A stretch of 64,000 nt of DNA from Sedimenticola sp. (GTDB taxonomy: Bacteria > Pseudomonadota > Gammaproteobacteria > Chromatiales > Chromatiaceae). The translations under genes were made by a program, and so were the position numbers. This document shows, piece by piece, positions 27,502 through 37,200 of this stretch (positions are counted from its first letter, which is position 1; each line of letters starts with the position of its first letter). The notes under the pieces were generated by a model that was not told where the DNA came from, searched no databases, and worked only from the letters and a program-made list of their open reading frames with translations. The stretch covers positions 62,001 through 126,000 of the forward strand of contig JALWRH010000088.1 in assembly GCA_026994195.1 (NCBI GenBank), in the 5' to 3' direction.

Positions 27502-28818
27502 TCAGGAACCGCTGAAACTCACCCCTTCGAACAGCATGGACGGCGTGCGCAGGCTGGAATAGGGCCAGGGATCATTGCCCAGGGCCACCAGGTTGCTGAA
27601 CAGGTCCCTCAGGTTACCGGTCACATTCATCTCGCCTACAGGTTCTACGATTTGTCCCTTGCGGATGAGATGCCCGCGCAGCCCCAGGGAAAACTCGCCC
27701 GTGGTATTGTCCGCATTGCCCCCCAGCCAGGAAGTGACATAGATGCCGTCCCCCGCCGCTGCCAATAGATCCGGCAGAGACTGGTGGCCGGGCTCGACCA
27801 GCAGGTTGGAGCGGCTGCCGGTGGTGGGCGCCATCTTCAGCTTGCGCCCATAGTAAGTGTCTGCGTAGATGTTCCGCACCACGCCCTTCTCCACCAGGGT
27901 CAGGGATCGGGCGGCGATGCCCTCTCCATCGTACAAGCGGGATCCCAGCCCTCGGGGTAAAAGAGGATCATCCGTCAGGGTCAGATTCTTGCTGAACATC
28001 TTCCTGCCGATCTGCCCCAGCCAGAAGGAACGCTTCTGCTGGAAGGCCCGGGCTGTGGCGCCTCCCACCAGAGATGAGATCAGCCGCCCGGCGGCCCTGG
28101 CATCAACCACCATATAGCCCTTGAGACTGGGACCCTTGCGGACCCCCAGGCGTTGGCGCACGCGTTTCAGGGCTTCCCGGGCAATGGCCTGTACCGGGGG
28201 CATGTCCGCCAGCTGCCGGGTTCCGGGATAGAAGCCTGTGGAAGCGCGTTTGTCGCCCTGATCATGGAAAGTCAGATCTGCTCCCATCCACAGGGAGGTG
28301 CCTGCCTGTTCACCCTGGAAGCCGTTGCTGCTCAGCACCAGGGAGCGGCTGCTGCCGTCATAGACGGCACAGCTCGCGGAAATCAGCCGCTTATCACCTT
28401 GAATTCCTTCATACAGTTCTTTGCACCACGCCAGGCGTTGGGCGGGCTGCAAATTCCTGATGGCCGGATCCACGAGTTCCAGGTCTTTGCCACTGCGGCC
28501 CTTGAAAAGCTCCGGTGGCGTGATCTTGCGGAACGGGTCTTTCTGCAGGGCGCGGGTCAGGCCAACGGCATTGGCAACGAAAGTGCCCAGAGTCTGCTCC
28601 CGCAGATCCGTAGTGGAATGGCTGGCATAGCGGCCATCCACATACAGGGCGACAGACAGCGTCCGGGAAGTGGCGTCCTTTACCTTCTCCAGTTTGCCAT
28701 CCCGGTATTCATGGCTTACGTCGCGGCTGCGTACCACGTTCACCCAGGCATCCTGCGCTCCGGCCTTGCGTGCCAGTTCCAGGGCCTGTTCCGCCGCCAG
28801 GCGCATCTTATCCGGCAT
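27502..28818 (-). CDS. Second PmbA/TldE-type protein
   Basis: This 438-residue paralogue of PmbA has ELARKAGAQDAWVNVVRS at the start and VSHEYRDGKLEKVKDATSR, then a C-terminal STGEFSLGLRGHLIRKGQI-like region, all family features. It has no HExxxH motif. It overlaps the second TldD gene by 11 nt. It lacks an obvious twin-arginine or Sec signal, unlike its partner, so how the pair meets is unclear. It converges with the 26806-27489 gene, with 12 nt between their stops. Confidence 0.9.
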   Translation of the reverse strand: MPDKMRLAAEQALELARKAGAQDAWVNVVRSRDVSHEYRDGKLEKVKDATSRTLSVALYVDGRYASHSTTDLREQTLGTFVANAVGLTRALQKDPFRKITPPELFKGRSGKDLELVDPAIRNLQPAQRLAWCKELYEGIQGDKRLISASCAVYDGSSRSLVLSSNGFQGEQAGTSLWMGADLTFHDQGDKRASTGFYPGTRQLADMPPVQAIAREALKRVRQRLGVRKGPSLKGYMVVDARAAGRLISSLVGGATARAFQQKRSFWLGQIGRKMFSKNLTLTDDPLLPRGLGSRLYDGEGIAARSLTLVEKGVVRNIYADTYYGRKLKMAPTTGSRSNLLVEPGHQSLPDLLAAAGDGIYVTSWLGGNADNTTGEFSLGLRGHLIRKGQIVEPVGEMNVTGNLRDLFSNLVALGNDPWPYSSLRTPSMLFEGVSFSGS

Positions 28819-30331
28819 GCTCGCCTCCCACGGTCATCCTGGAAACCAGTACCGAGGGCATGCCCAGAGACACCGGCACGCTCTGGCCGTTCTTGCCACA
28901 AGTCCAACCGCCGGTATCCATATGGCTGTCATTTCCGACCATGGTAATGTCCTTCAACACCTGGGGGCCGTTGCCAATGATATTGCAGTCTTTAATAGGC
29001 GCCGTGATTTTTCCGTTCTCCACCAGCCAGCCGTTCTTGATGTAGAAGGTGAAATCCCCGGCGCCAATGGATACCTGTCCATTGGTATAGGTTTCCGCCA
29101 CGATGCCTTTCTTCATGGAGGCAATCATCTCTTCACGGCTGTGGGGGCCGTTCTCCATGAAGGTGCAGGTCATGCGCGGCATGGGCGCGTGCCGATAGGA
29201 TTCCCGCCGCCCGGAACCGCTCGGGGACACCTTGTAATGGCGGGCGGAGATGCCGTCGTGCAGATAGCCGCGAAGTATGCCCTTGTCCACCAGGACATTG
29301 CGCCGGGAGGGATTGCCTTCGTCATCGTAGTTGAGGGCGCCACGCTCGTAGGCCAGGTTTCCCTGGTCGACGATGGTCACCTGGGAATCCGCCACCTTCT
29401 TATTCAGCATGTCGGAATAGATGCTGGTACCCTTGCGGTTGAAGTCCGCCTCCATGCCATGGCCGATAGCTTCGTGCAGCAGGATGCCACTGGCTCCGGC
29501 GGCAAGCAGGACAGGCATCTCCCCCGCCGGGGGACGGCGGGCGTCGAACAGCACCAGGGTGTTGTCCACGGCCTTCTTCGCCAGAGCCTGCAGACGCTCA
29601 TCGGTATAGTGATCCATGCCATAACGCCCGGACAGGTTGGCGGAGGTGGATTGCTGCACACCGTTCTTTTCCGCCGTCACTGTGCACCACAGGCGAGTCA
29701 TGGGGCGGTAGTCCGCCACCATGCGGCCATCCAGGGTGGCGATCACCACCTGTTGCTCATAGTCCGACCAGTTGATGGTGACTTTCTTCACCGCCTCATC
29801 CTGCCGTCGCGCCAGCTTCTCCAGCTGGCGTACCCGGTCCAGCTTGTCATCGACTTTCACTTCGGACCAGGGCAGGGCGATGCGGTACATGTCGCCGCTG
29901 CGGCTGACGTTAAAATGTTGTGGTGGCACGGCCTTGCTTCCTTTGGCGATGGCCGCTGCCGTGCGTGCCGCTTCGAGCATGGCCTCCAGGGAAAGGTCCT
30001 CGGTATAGGCGTACCCTGTCTGGTCGCCAATCACCACCCGCAGCCCGACGCCCTGTTCAATCCAGGAACGCGCGGAACTGATGACCTGGTCTTCCATGGC
30101 AATGGAGTTGCCGCGGTTGTGCTCGAAATACAGGTCTGCGGCATCCGCTCCATGTTTCACCAGTTCCCCCAGGACTCTGCGCATGACCACTCCATCCACG
30201 TTGAACCAGTTCAGAAAGGGCTGATCCGGCACATGGTTGGGAACTTTTACAGCAGCAGCCTGCAAGATCCGGGGAGCACTCAACATCACTCCAGATGCAG
30301 CGGTAGCGGTCAGAAAATCTCTGCGTTTCAT
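28808..30331 (-). CDS. TldD-family zinc protease with a twin-arginine signal
   Basis: This protein of about 507 residues is homologous to TldD, with the zinc motif HEAIGH at about residues 286-291 (counting from the chosen ATG) and a conserved Cys in GGWTCGKNGQSVPV near the end. Unlike TldD at 7803 it begins with MKRRDFLTATAASGVMLSAP, a twin-arginine (Tat) signal. It therefore probably acts, or is folded with metal, outside the cytoplasm. A TTG nine bases upstream is an alternative start; the ATG at 30331 has GAGGAGG about 12 nt upstream. It overlaps its PmbA-like partner. Confidence 0.9.
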   Translation of the reverse strand: MKRRDFLTATAASGVMLSAPRILQAAAVKVPNHVPDQPFLNWFNVDGVVMRRVLGELVKHGADAADLYFEHNRGNSIAMEDQVISSARSWIEQGVGLRVVIGDQTGYAYTEDLSLEAMLEAARTAAAIAKGSKAVPPQHFNVSRSGDMYRIALPWSEVKVDDKLDRVRQLEKLARRQDEAVKKVTINWSDYEQQVVIATLDGRMVADYRPMTRLWCTVTAEKNGVQQSTSANLSGRYGMDHYTDERLQALAKKAVDNTLVLFDARRPPAGEMPVLLAAGASGILLHEAIGHGMEADFNRKGTSIYSDMLNKKVADSQVTIVDQGNLAYERGALNYDDEGNPSRRNVLVDKGILRGYLHDGISARHYKVSPSGSGRRESYRHAPMPRMTCTFMENGPHSREEMIASMKKGIVAETYTNGQVSIGAGDFTFYIKNGWLVENGKITAPIKDCNIIGNGPQVLKDITMVGNDSHMDTGGWTCGKNGQSVPVSLGMPSVLVSRMTVGGEHAG

Positions 30332-30353
30332 GCCAATCAATAGCCTCCTCGAT

Positions 30354-30944
30354 TCATTTCTTCTTTCGCAACAGCCGCAGCAGTAGCAGCATGGCCAGAG
30401 CTCCAGCGACCGCTCCAGCCGCCGCCATGGTCCAGAGGTTCTGCTGGGCGGCGGCCAGCACGGGATTGTCCATCAAGTTTACCCCAGAATGGAATGCGGC
30501 AATCTTCCAGCCATCAGGCTGGCGCACCAGGGTAGCGGTCCACTTGGCGGGGATCATCACCTCCGCGCCGGTTTTCAATACATAGATGTCATCAGAATGG
30601 CCATAGGCGATGGCTACATTGTCCCCGATGAAGCGGGAGGGCGCATCGGCTTCCGGCGTCACCGTAATGCTTTTTAGGGGCGCGGATTCACCCACGAAAT
30701 ATTTTTCTACGAAGTCATCCAGCTGCGCAGCATCAGTCATGCGCTGCTGATCCACCATGGTGATGACGAACTCCGTTGCCAGCAGGCTGCGCAGCTTCAC
30801 CATATCCTGCTTGTTGATGGCTTCGCTGGCCTGGGCCATGAGCTGGCGCAACTGTTGGTGATCTCCTTCGCGATCCTCCTTTGCCACGGCCAGGGATGAA
30901 AAAGCCAGCAGGCCCAGCATCAGCAGTGCGTAGATTCTGTTCAT
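30354..30944 (-). CDS. NTF2/SnoaL-like protein with signal peptide and C-terminal anchor
   Basis: This 196-residue protein has a Sec signal (residues 1-21, ending AVA-KE). An NTF2-like fold follows (DREGDHQQLRQLMAQASEAI, KLRSLLATEFVITM, then DGWKIAAFHSGVNLM). A C-terminal membrane helix with a KKK tail ends it (residues ~165-195). The fold is a small cone used for binding or catalysis. It probably projects into the periplasm and overlaps the upstream GNAT gene by ATGA. Confidence 0.83.
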   Translation of the reverse strand: MNRIYALLMLGLLAFSSLAVAKEDREGDHQQLRQLMAQASEAINKQDMVKLRSLLATEFVITMVDQQRMTDAAQLDDFVEKYFVGESAPLKSITVTPEADAPSRFIGDNVAIAYGHSDDIYVLKTGAEVMIPAKWTATLVRQPDGWKIAAFHSGVNLMDNPVLAAAQQNLWTMAAAGAVAGALAMLLLLRLLRKKK

Positions 30945-31672
30945 GTTTTCAATCCTCCAAGAAAGGCCTGCAAGGCCTGGCGTTTTAAGTTCTTCTCATC
31001 CAGTTCGGTCAGGCAGACCAGTTCGTCCCCCCGCCCGTGACCAGGATTCTTTTCCAGGAAAAAAGCCACATCCGGCTTGTTTCTGTTGGCCACGTCCAGG
31101 GCCTCCCATTCAGGCCGCAGATATCCCCGGCTCCGGGGAAACCGGATCACACCGCTTTCTGAATCATAGCATTCTCCGAAGCGTTCCCTGGCAAGGAAAT
31201 CCATGAGCGTGCGCAATGCAGCCGGAACCGGCCTGTCTGGCGCGGGATGGTACTCCCGGGAAAACAGCTTGAGGTAGCGGTACGTGCGATGCCCCTTGAC
31301 GATGAGAAACCAGTACAGGGGAAGATCCGGCGCCTGGGATTTGATGCTTCCCGCCAGTTGGCACCAGGCCCGGGGCAGAACCTGGCTGCCCCAGTATTCA
31401 TGGTGAATGATGGTGTCGCCGGAGAACAGGCTGCGCAAGGGCTTTCCTTCCACCTGGTGTTCACTCACAGCCAGGGTCGTGAATCCACAGAGCTGTTTCC
31501 GTTCATTTTCCAGAAGCAGGCAATAGTCCTTGGCCTGAAGATCCTCAAGGAACATGGACTGGCTGCCGCCGCCATAGTAACGGGCGAAGAGCCTGTACAT
31601 CCTCTCGGCCAGGGCGCTTTCCAGCTGCGCCACGGACAGAACCCGGGCACTCAACTGCGGCCCCCGATTCAC
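30941..31672 (-). CDS. GNAT-like acyltransferase, GTG start
   Basis: This protein of about 243 residues is not strongly recognised but looks like an N-acyltransferase. It contains KDYCLLLENERKQLCGFTTL, then LRSLFSGDTIIHHEYWGSQ and LPLYWFLIVKGHRTYRYLKL, similar in style to the protein at 21197. I chose the GTG at 31672 that overlaps the Rieske TGA (GTGA). The longer frame upstream would run through Rieske coding sequence in another frame. The protein sits between a Rieske oxygenase and an NTF2-like protein in a coupled operon. Confidence 0.65.
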   Translation of the reverse strand: MNRGPQLSARVLSVAQLESALAERMYRLFARYYGGGSQSMFLEDLQAKDYCLLLENERKQLCGFTTLAVSEHQVEGKPLRSLFSGDTIIHHEYWGSQVLPRAWCQLAGSIKSQAPDLPLYWFLIVKGHRTYRYLKLFSREYHPAPDRPVPAALRTLMDFLARERFGECYDSESGVIRFPRSRGYLRPEWEALDVANRNKPDVAFFLEKNPGHGRGDELVCLTELDEKNLKRQALQAFLGGLKT

Positions 31673-32676
31673 AGCTTCAGTTCTACCTGCCACTGGCGTC
31701 CGGCTTCCGGCGGCGGGGCGCCTTCGCGCAGGGCATTGCGCCATTCGCGAATGGGGTTGAACAGGACATCCTGTTCCAGCGCCATGAATTCGGCGCTCCC
31801 CCGGCGCTCGATGTTTTCCTGGGTCTGGTCGAGCATACGCACATCCTGGTTGATGATGAGGCGCGACAGGGGGTGGAAGAACAGCCGGACCAGAGGGCCC
31901 AGCCACCCACGGCGGAAACTGATGACCGTGAACACCCGGGTATGGGTATCGTCCACGGGGGTGCAGGAAGAAGTGATGTTGTAGGCGCGCCCATCACCGA
32001 ACTCGTAGTCCACCCGGCTGGTGGCCGGCATGATGTAGCGGTCCGTGTGCCGCATGGAAACCGTCTTGCCCGGTGACAGCAAGGACCAGACCAGACTCTT
32101 CTCCCGGGGTTCCTGGAAATACTCCGTGACCGCCCCGTCTTCCAGCATGCGGATTTCCGCCTTTACCGGCCGGGCGGTGGGTGTGCGGAACCAGTAGCGG
32201 TGCACGTGCGTGGCATGGGGACAATCAAGAAAATTCTCCAGGCAGGCCTCCACGGTGGCATGGAACAGGGTTTCCATGCGGAAGCTGGTCCAGCCGGGAA
32301 GATTCAGGTGCGGAAAGTCCAGAGGGGCCGTTTCAGGAGTCTTTCCGCCGGGACAGACCCACACGTAACCATCCTGTTCCACGCAATCAAAGGAAACCGT
32401 GCGACAGGCAGGGGGCTGGCCGGGAGCATAGGGGACCTTTTCCAGCCTTCCCCCGCCATCGAAGCCCCAGCCATGGTAAGGACAGGTCAGGCATCCCCCA
32501 ACCACCTTGCCCCCGGACAGGGGCGCGTTGCGGTGAGGGCAACAGTCGTCCAGAGCCGCCGCCTGCCCGGAGGCATCACGAAAAAAAACCAGCTTCCTGC
32601 CAAAAAGTTCCCTGGCAAGGGGCTGGTTTTTCAGTTTGCGGCTGGGGCAGGCGATGTACCAGTGGTTTTCCAGCAT
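31669..32676 (-). CDS. Rieske non-heme iron oxygenase, alpha-subunit type
   Basis: This protein of about 335 residues has a Rieske [2Fe-2S] centre (CPHRNAPLSGG with CPYHGW, about residues 46-70). A C-terminal ring-hydroxylase-type domain has an iron-binding FLDCPHATHVH motif (D-x2-H-x4-H pattern). Such enzymes hydroxylate, demethylate or oxidise substrates using an external reductase; no reductase lies nearby. The start at 32676 (MLENHWYIA) has an AGGGAG site; an ATG at 32694 is the alternative. It follows gltD by 22 nt and shares a GTGA junction with the next gene. Confidence 0.87.
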   Translation of the reverse strand: MLENHWYIACPSRKLKNQPLARELFGRKLVFFRDASGQAAALDDCCPHRNAPLSGGKVVGGCLTCPYHGWGFDGGGRLEKVPYAPGQPPACRTVSFDCVEQDGYVWVCPGGKTPETAPLDFPHLNLPGWTSFRMETLFHATVEACLENFLDCPHATHVHRYWFRTPTARPVKAEIRMLEDGAVTEYFQEPREKSLVWSLLSPGKTVSMRHTDRYIMPATSRVDYEFGDGRAYNITSSCTPVDDTHTRVFTVISFRRGWLGPLVRLFFHPLSRLIINQDVRMLDQTQENIERRGSAEFMALEQDVLFNPIREWRNALREGAPPPEAGRQWQVELKL

Positions 32677-32698
32677 GCTCCCTGCCCTGCTCATGAGT

Positions 32699-34153
32699 CT
32701 ACCGGGGCAGGTTTGAGTGGCCCATCAGGTATTCATCCACCGAACGGGCACATTGACGACCCTCGCGTATGGCCCACACGACCAGGGACTGCCCCCGGCG
32801 CATGTCACCGGCGGCAAACACGCCTTCCACGGACGTGGCATAGGATTTCTCTCCCTCAGTATCGCCCTTCACATTGCCCCGGGAATCCAGCTCCACGCCA
32901 GCCTGTTCGATCATGCCCTTGTGAACGGGATGCACGAAACCCATGGCCAGGGTGACCAGATCGGCTTTCAGTTCGAACTCCGAACCCGCCACTTCCGACA
33001 TCTGCCAGTTACCCGCATCATCCCTATCCCATTGCACTTTCACGCAACGCAGGGCTTTTACATGGCCATTGCCATCACCGATGAATTCCTTGGTGAGCAC
33101 TTCCCACATGCGTTCACAACCTTCTTCCTGGGAGGTGGAGGTGCGCAGCTTGTTGGGCCAGTCCGGCCAGGTCAGTTCCTTGACTTCTTTCTCCGGCGGC
33201 CTGGGCATGAGTTCCAGCTGAGTGATGGAGGCGGCGCCATGCCGCGTGGAGGTGCCCACGCAGTCAGAGCCCGTGTCTCCACCGCCGATGACCACCACGT
33301 GTTTGCCTTCAGCGCTGATGAAACCTTCTTCAGCGCCGGGCACTCCCTGCACCATTTTGGAGTTGGCGGTAAGAAACTCCATGGCGAAGTACACGCCATG
33401 GAGATCACGGCCAGGCACGGGCAGGTCGCGGGGTTCTTCTGAGCCACCAGCCATGACCAGTGCGTCGAATGCGTTGCGAAGTTCCTCCACGCTGACATCT
33501 TCTCCCACGCAGGTATTTACGTGGAATTCCACGCCCTCGGCGCGCATCTGGGCCACCCGCCGGTCCAGAAGGGTCTTTTCCAGCTTGAAGTCGGGAATGC
33601 CATAGCGCAGCAGGCCGCCGATGCGGTCGGCCTTTTCATAGACCACCACGTCGTGACCGGCGCGAGCCAGCTGTTGGGCGCAGGCCAGTCCGGCAGGACC
33701 GGAGCCCACTACGGCCACGCGCTTGCCCGTGCGGTGCTCGGGAATCAACGGCTTGATCCAGCCTTCCTCCCAGCCCTTGTCCACGATGGCGCATTCGATG
33801 GTTTTAATGGTCACCGGCTGATCCTGAAGATTCAGGGTGCAGGATTCCTGGCAGGGGGCGGGACAGATGCGCCCCGTGACCTCCGGGAAGTTGTTGGTGG
33901 AATGCAGCACTTCCAGAGCCATCTGCCAGTCGCCGTGATAGACCAGGTCGTTCCACTCGGGAATGATGTTGTTCACGGGACAGCCCTGATGACAGAAAGG
34001 AATGCCGCAGTCCATGCAGCGTGCGCCCTGGATCTGCAGCTGATCCTCTGCCAAGGGAATGACAAATTCATGATAATGCGTGATACGGTCGGCTACGGGC
34101 GCGTACTTGCGGTCCAGCCTTTCGTATTCCATGAAACCTGTTGGTTTACCCAT
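32699..34153 (-). CDS. gltD: Glutamate synthase small subunit
   Basis: The 484-residue NADPH-dependent beta subunit supplies electrons to GltB. Two 4Fe-4S Cys clusters are present ([17 protein letters not shown] and [12 protein letters not shown]). FAD-binding ([14 protein letters not shown]) and NADPH-binding ([17 protein letters not shown]) motifs are clear. It assimilates ammonia by converting glutamine and 2-oxoglutarate into glutamate. It follows gltB by 54 nt and leads directly into the Rieske/TldD gene set. Confidence 0.97.
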   Translation of the reverse strand: MGKPTGFMEYERLDRKYAPVADRITHYHEFVIPLAEDQLQIQGARCMDCGIPFCHQGCPVNNIIPEWNDLVYHGDWQMALEVLHSTNNFPEVTGRICPAPCQESCTLNLQDQPVTIKTIECAIVDKGWEEGWIKPLIPEHRTGKRVAVVGSGPAGLACAQQLARAGHDVVVYEKADRIGGLLRYGIPDFKLEKTLLDRRVAQMRAEGVEFHVNTCVGEDVSVEELRNAFDALVMAGGSEEPRDLPVPGRDLHGVYFAMEFLTANSKMVQGVPGAEEGFISAEGKHVVVIGGGDTGSDCVGTSTRHGAASITQLELMPRPPEKEVKELTWPDWPNKLRTSTSQEEGCERMWEVLTKEFIGDGNGHVKALRCVKVQWDRDDAGNWQMSEVAGSEFELKADLVTLAMGFVHPVHKGMIEQAGVELDSRGNVKGDTEGEKSYATSVEGVFAAGDMRRGQSLVVWAIREGRQCARSVDEYLMGHSNLPR

Positions 34154-34207
34154 TTCTAGTATTACCCAAATAAAATTGTTGTCCGGGCAGAATCCCGGCC
34201 TGCATTC

Positions 34208-37200
34208 TCAACCTGCCGCCTGTGCGGCTTCCTGTTCAGCCTGCATCTCCAGCAGGGCGCGGCGGTATTCCACGGGCATGACCTTGACGAACTTGCCCAG
34301 GTAATCGTCCCAGTTGTCCAGGATTTTCTTTGCGACATCCGAATTGGTGTAATGCAGGTGACTCTCGATGATCTGCTTCAGGCGAATGGCATCGAAGCGG
34401 GTCATGTCGTGGGACACGTCCACCCGGCCCTTGGTCTCCAGGTCACCGCCCAGGTGTTCCAATCGCTCCAAGGCATCATCCTCTTCCCGAATGGGCTCCA
34501 GCTCGACTTGCGCCAGGTTACAGCGCTGTTCGAAGCCGCCTTCCTCATCCAGCACATAAGCGATACCGCCGGACATGCCCGCAGCAAAGTTGCGCCCGGT
34601 ACTGCCCAGAACCACTACCACGCCACCGGTCATGTATTCGCAACCATGATCGCCCACGCCTTCCACTACAGCAGTAGCGCCGGAGTTGCGCACGGCAAAG
34701 CGCTCACCGGCCACGCCGCGGAAATAGCATTCGCCGGCAATGGCGCCATAGAGCACGGTATTGCCGACAATGATGTTCTCTTCAGCCTGGCCGATGGCAG
34801 AACCTTCCGGGGGATAGATAATGATATGTCCACCAGACAAGCCTTTGCCCACGTAGTCGTTGCCTTCTCCGGAAAGCTCAATGGTCACGCCCCGCGCCAG
34901 CCAGGCGCCCAGGGACTGACCAGCAGTACCGGAAGCCTTGATGTGGATGCTATCGTCAGGCAGGCCGGCAAAACCGTATTTCTCCGCCACCCGGCCGGAA
35001 AGCATGGTGCCAAAGCTGCGGTTGTAGTTGTGGATATCCACTGCGATCTGTACGGCCTCGCCTTTTTCCAGGGCGGGCCTGGCCTGCTCGATAAGCTGGT
35101 TGTCCAGAGCCTGTTCCAGACCGTGGTCCTGCTCCTCGCAGTTGTACACCTTGTCACCAGGCGCGGCCTCGGGCTTGGTCAGCAGACGGGAATAGTCCAG
35201 TCCCTGAGCCTTCCAGTGATCCAGGGCCCTGCGCATGTCCAGACGATCCGCCTGACCAATCATTTCCTCCACGCTGCGGAAACCGAGTTTGGCCATGATC
35301 TGGCGCAGCTCCTCGGCCACGAAGAAGAAATAGTTGATGACGTGTTCGGGCTTACCCATGAAGCGCTTGCGCAGCTCAGGATCCTGGGTGGCCACACCCA
35401 CAGGACAGGTGTTCAAATGGCACTTGCGCATCATGATGCAACCCTCGGCAATGAGGGGAGCCGTCGCAAAACCAAACTCGTCCGCGCCCAGCAGGGCGCC
35501 GATGGCCACATCACGGCCGGTGCGCATACCGCCGTCCACCTGCACGCAGATGCGTGAGCGCAAACGGTTGAGCACCAGGGTCTGGTGGGTTTCCGCCAGA
35601 CCGATCTCCCAGGAGGAGCCGGCATGCTTGGTGGAAGTCAAAGGCGAGGCGCCGGTGCCGCCATCGAAACCGGAAATGGTCACATGATCCGCATGAGCCT
35701 TGGAAACCCCCGCGGCCACGGTGCCCACGCCCACTTCGGACACCAGCTTCACAGAGATGCGCGCCTTGGGATTCACGTTCTTCAGATCGTGGATGAGCTG
35801 CGCCAGATCCTCGATGGAATAAATGTCGTGATGGGGTGGCGGCGAGATCAAACCCACGCCGGGAGTGGAATGACGCACCCGGGCAATCTGCTTGTTCACT
35901 TTGTGGCCGGGAAGCTGTCCGCCCTCGCCAGGCTTGGCGCCCTGGGCCATCTTGATCTGGATATCGTCGGCGTTCACCAGATATTCCGTGGTCACGCCGA
36001 AACGCCCGGAAGCGACTTGCTTGATGGCGGAACGCTCCGGATTGGGCGAGCCGTCCGGCAGGGGGTTGAAACGCTCGGGCTCTTCGCCGCCTTCGCCGGT
36101 ATTGGACTTGCCTCCCAGGGCGTTCATGGCCACCGCCAGGGTGGAGTGCGCTTCGTAGGAGATACTGCCGAAAGACATGGCGCCCGTGGCGAAACGCTTG
36201 ACGATCTCCCTGGCCGGCTCCACCTCTTCGAGGGGAATGGGGTTTTCAGCCCATTTGAATTCCATGAGACCCCGCAGGGTCAACAGTTTCTCACTCTGTT
36301 CGTTGATCAGGCGGGAGTACTGTTCATAGGTCTTGGCATCATTGCCGCGCACCGCATGCTGAAGCTTGGCGATGGTGTCGGGCGTCCAGACATGGGCCTC
36401 GCCGCGCTGGCGCCAGGCGTAATCACCGCCCACATCCAGTTGCTTGCGATAAATGAGGGCGTCGCCAAAGGCATTCTGATGCCAACGCACGGCTTCCTGC
36501 GCCACTTCATCCAGACCGATGCCTTCAATGGTGGTGGCGGTGCCAGTGAAATACTTGTCCACGAACTCGCTGGACAGCCCCACCGCATCGAAAATCTGCG
36601 CACCGCAATAGGACTGGTAGGTGGAGATGCCCATCTTGGACATGACCTTGTGCAGACCCTTGCCCACGGCCTTGATGTAGCGCTTCTGGGCTTCCTCGAA
36701 ATCCAGGGCTTCAGGCAGATCCGGCAGCATGTCCTGGATGGTCTCGAACACCAGGTAAGGGTTGATCGCTTCCGCGCCATAACCCGCCAGGGTGGCAAAA
36801 TGATGCACTTCCAGAGCCGCGCCGGTCTCCAGCACCAGGCCGGAATCCGTGCGCAGGCCCTTGCGAATGAGATGATGATGTACAGACGATGTAGCCAGAA
36901 GGGCAGGAATGGCCAGGTTGTCCGCATCCACCCGGCGATCCGAGAGAATCAGGATGTTGTAGCCATCCAGCACGGCTTTTTCCGCCGCTTCGCACAGTTC
37001 ATTCAGCGCGGCATGCATGCCGTCCGAGCCATGGGCAGCGGGATAGGTGATGTACAGAGTGCGGGTGCGGAAGGCACCGCCGCAATGATCCTCGATCTGG
37101 CGGATCTTCTCCAAATCTGCATTGGTGAGCACAGGCTGCTGCACCTCCAGACGCATGTTTTCCCCTCCACTTCCCAGTCCCAGCAGGTTGGGCCGCGGGC

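Noticed and set aside
31673-31906. N-terminal extension of the GNAT-like protein upstream of 31672
   Set aside because: The extra ~78 residues are the Rieske gene read in another frame; the GTGA junction gives a natural start.
32584-32631. Ordinary terminator after gltD
   Set aside because: It lies inside the Rieske coding frame rather than after gltD; kept as a finding, not as an annotated terminator.
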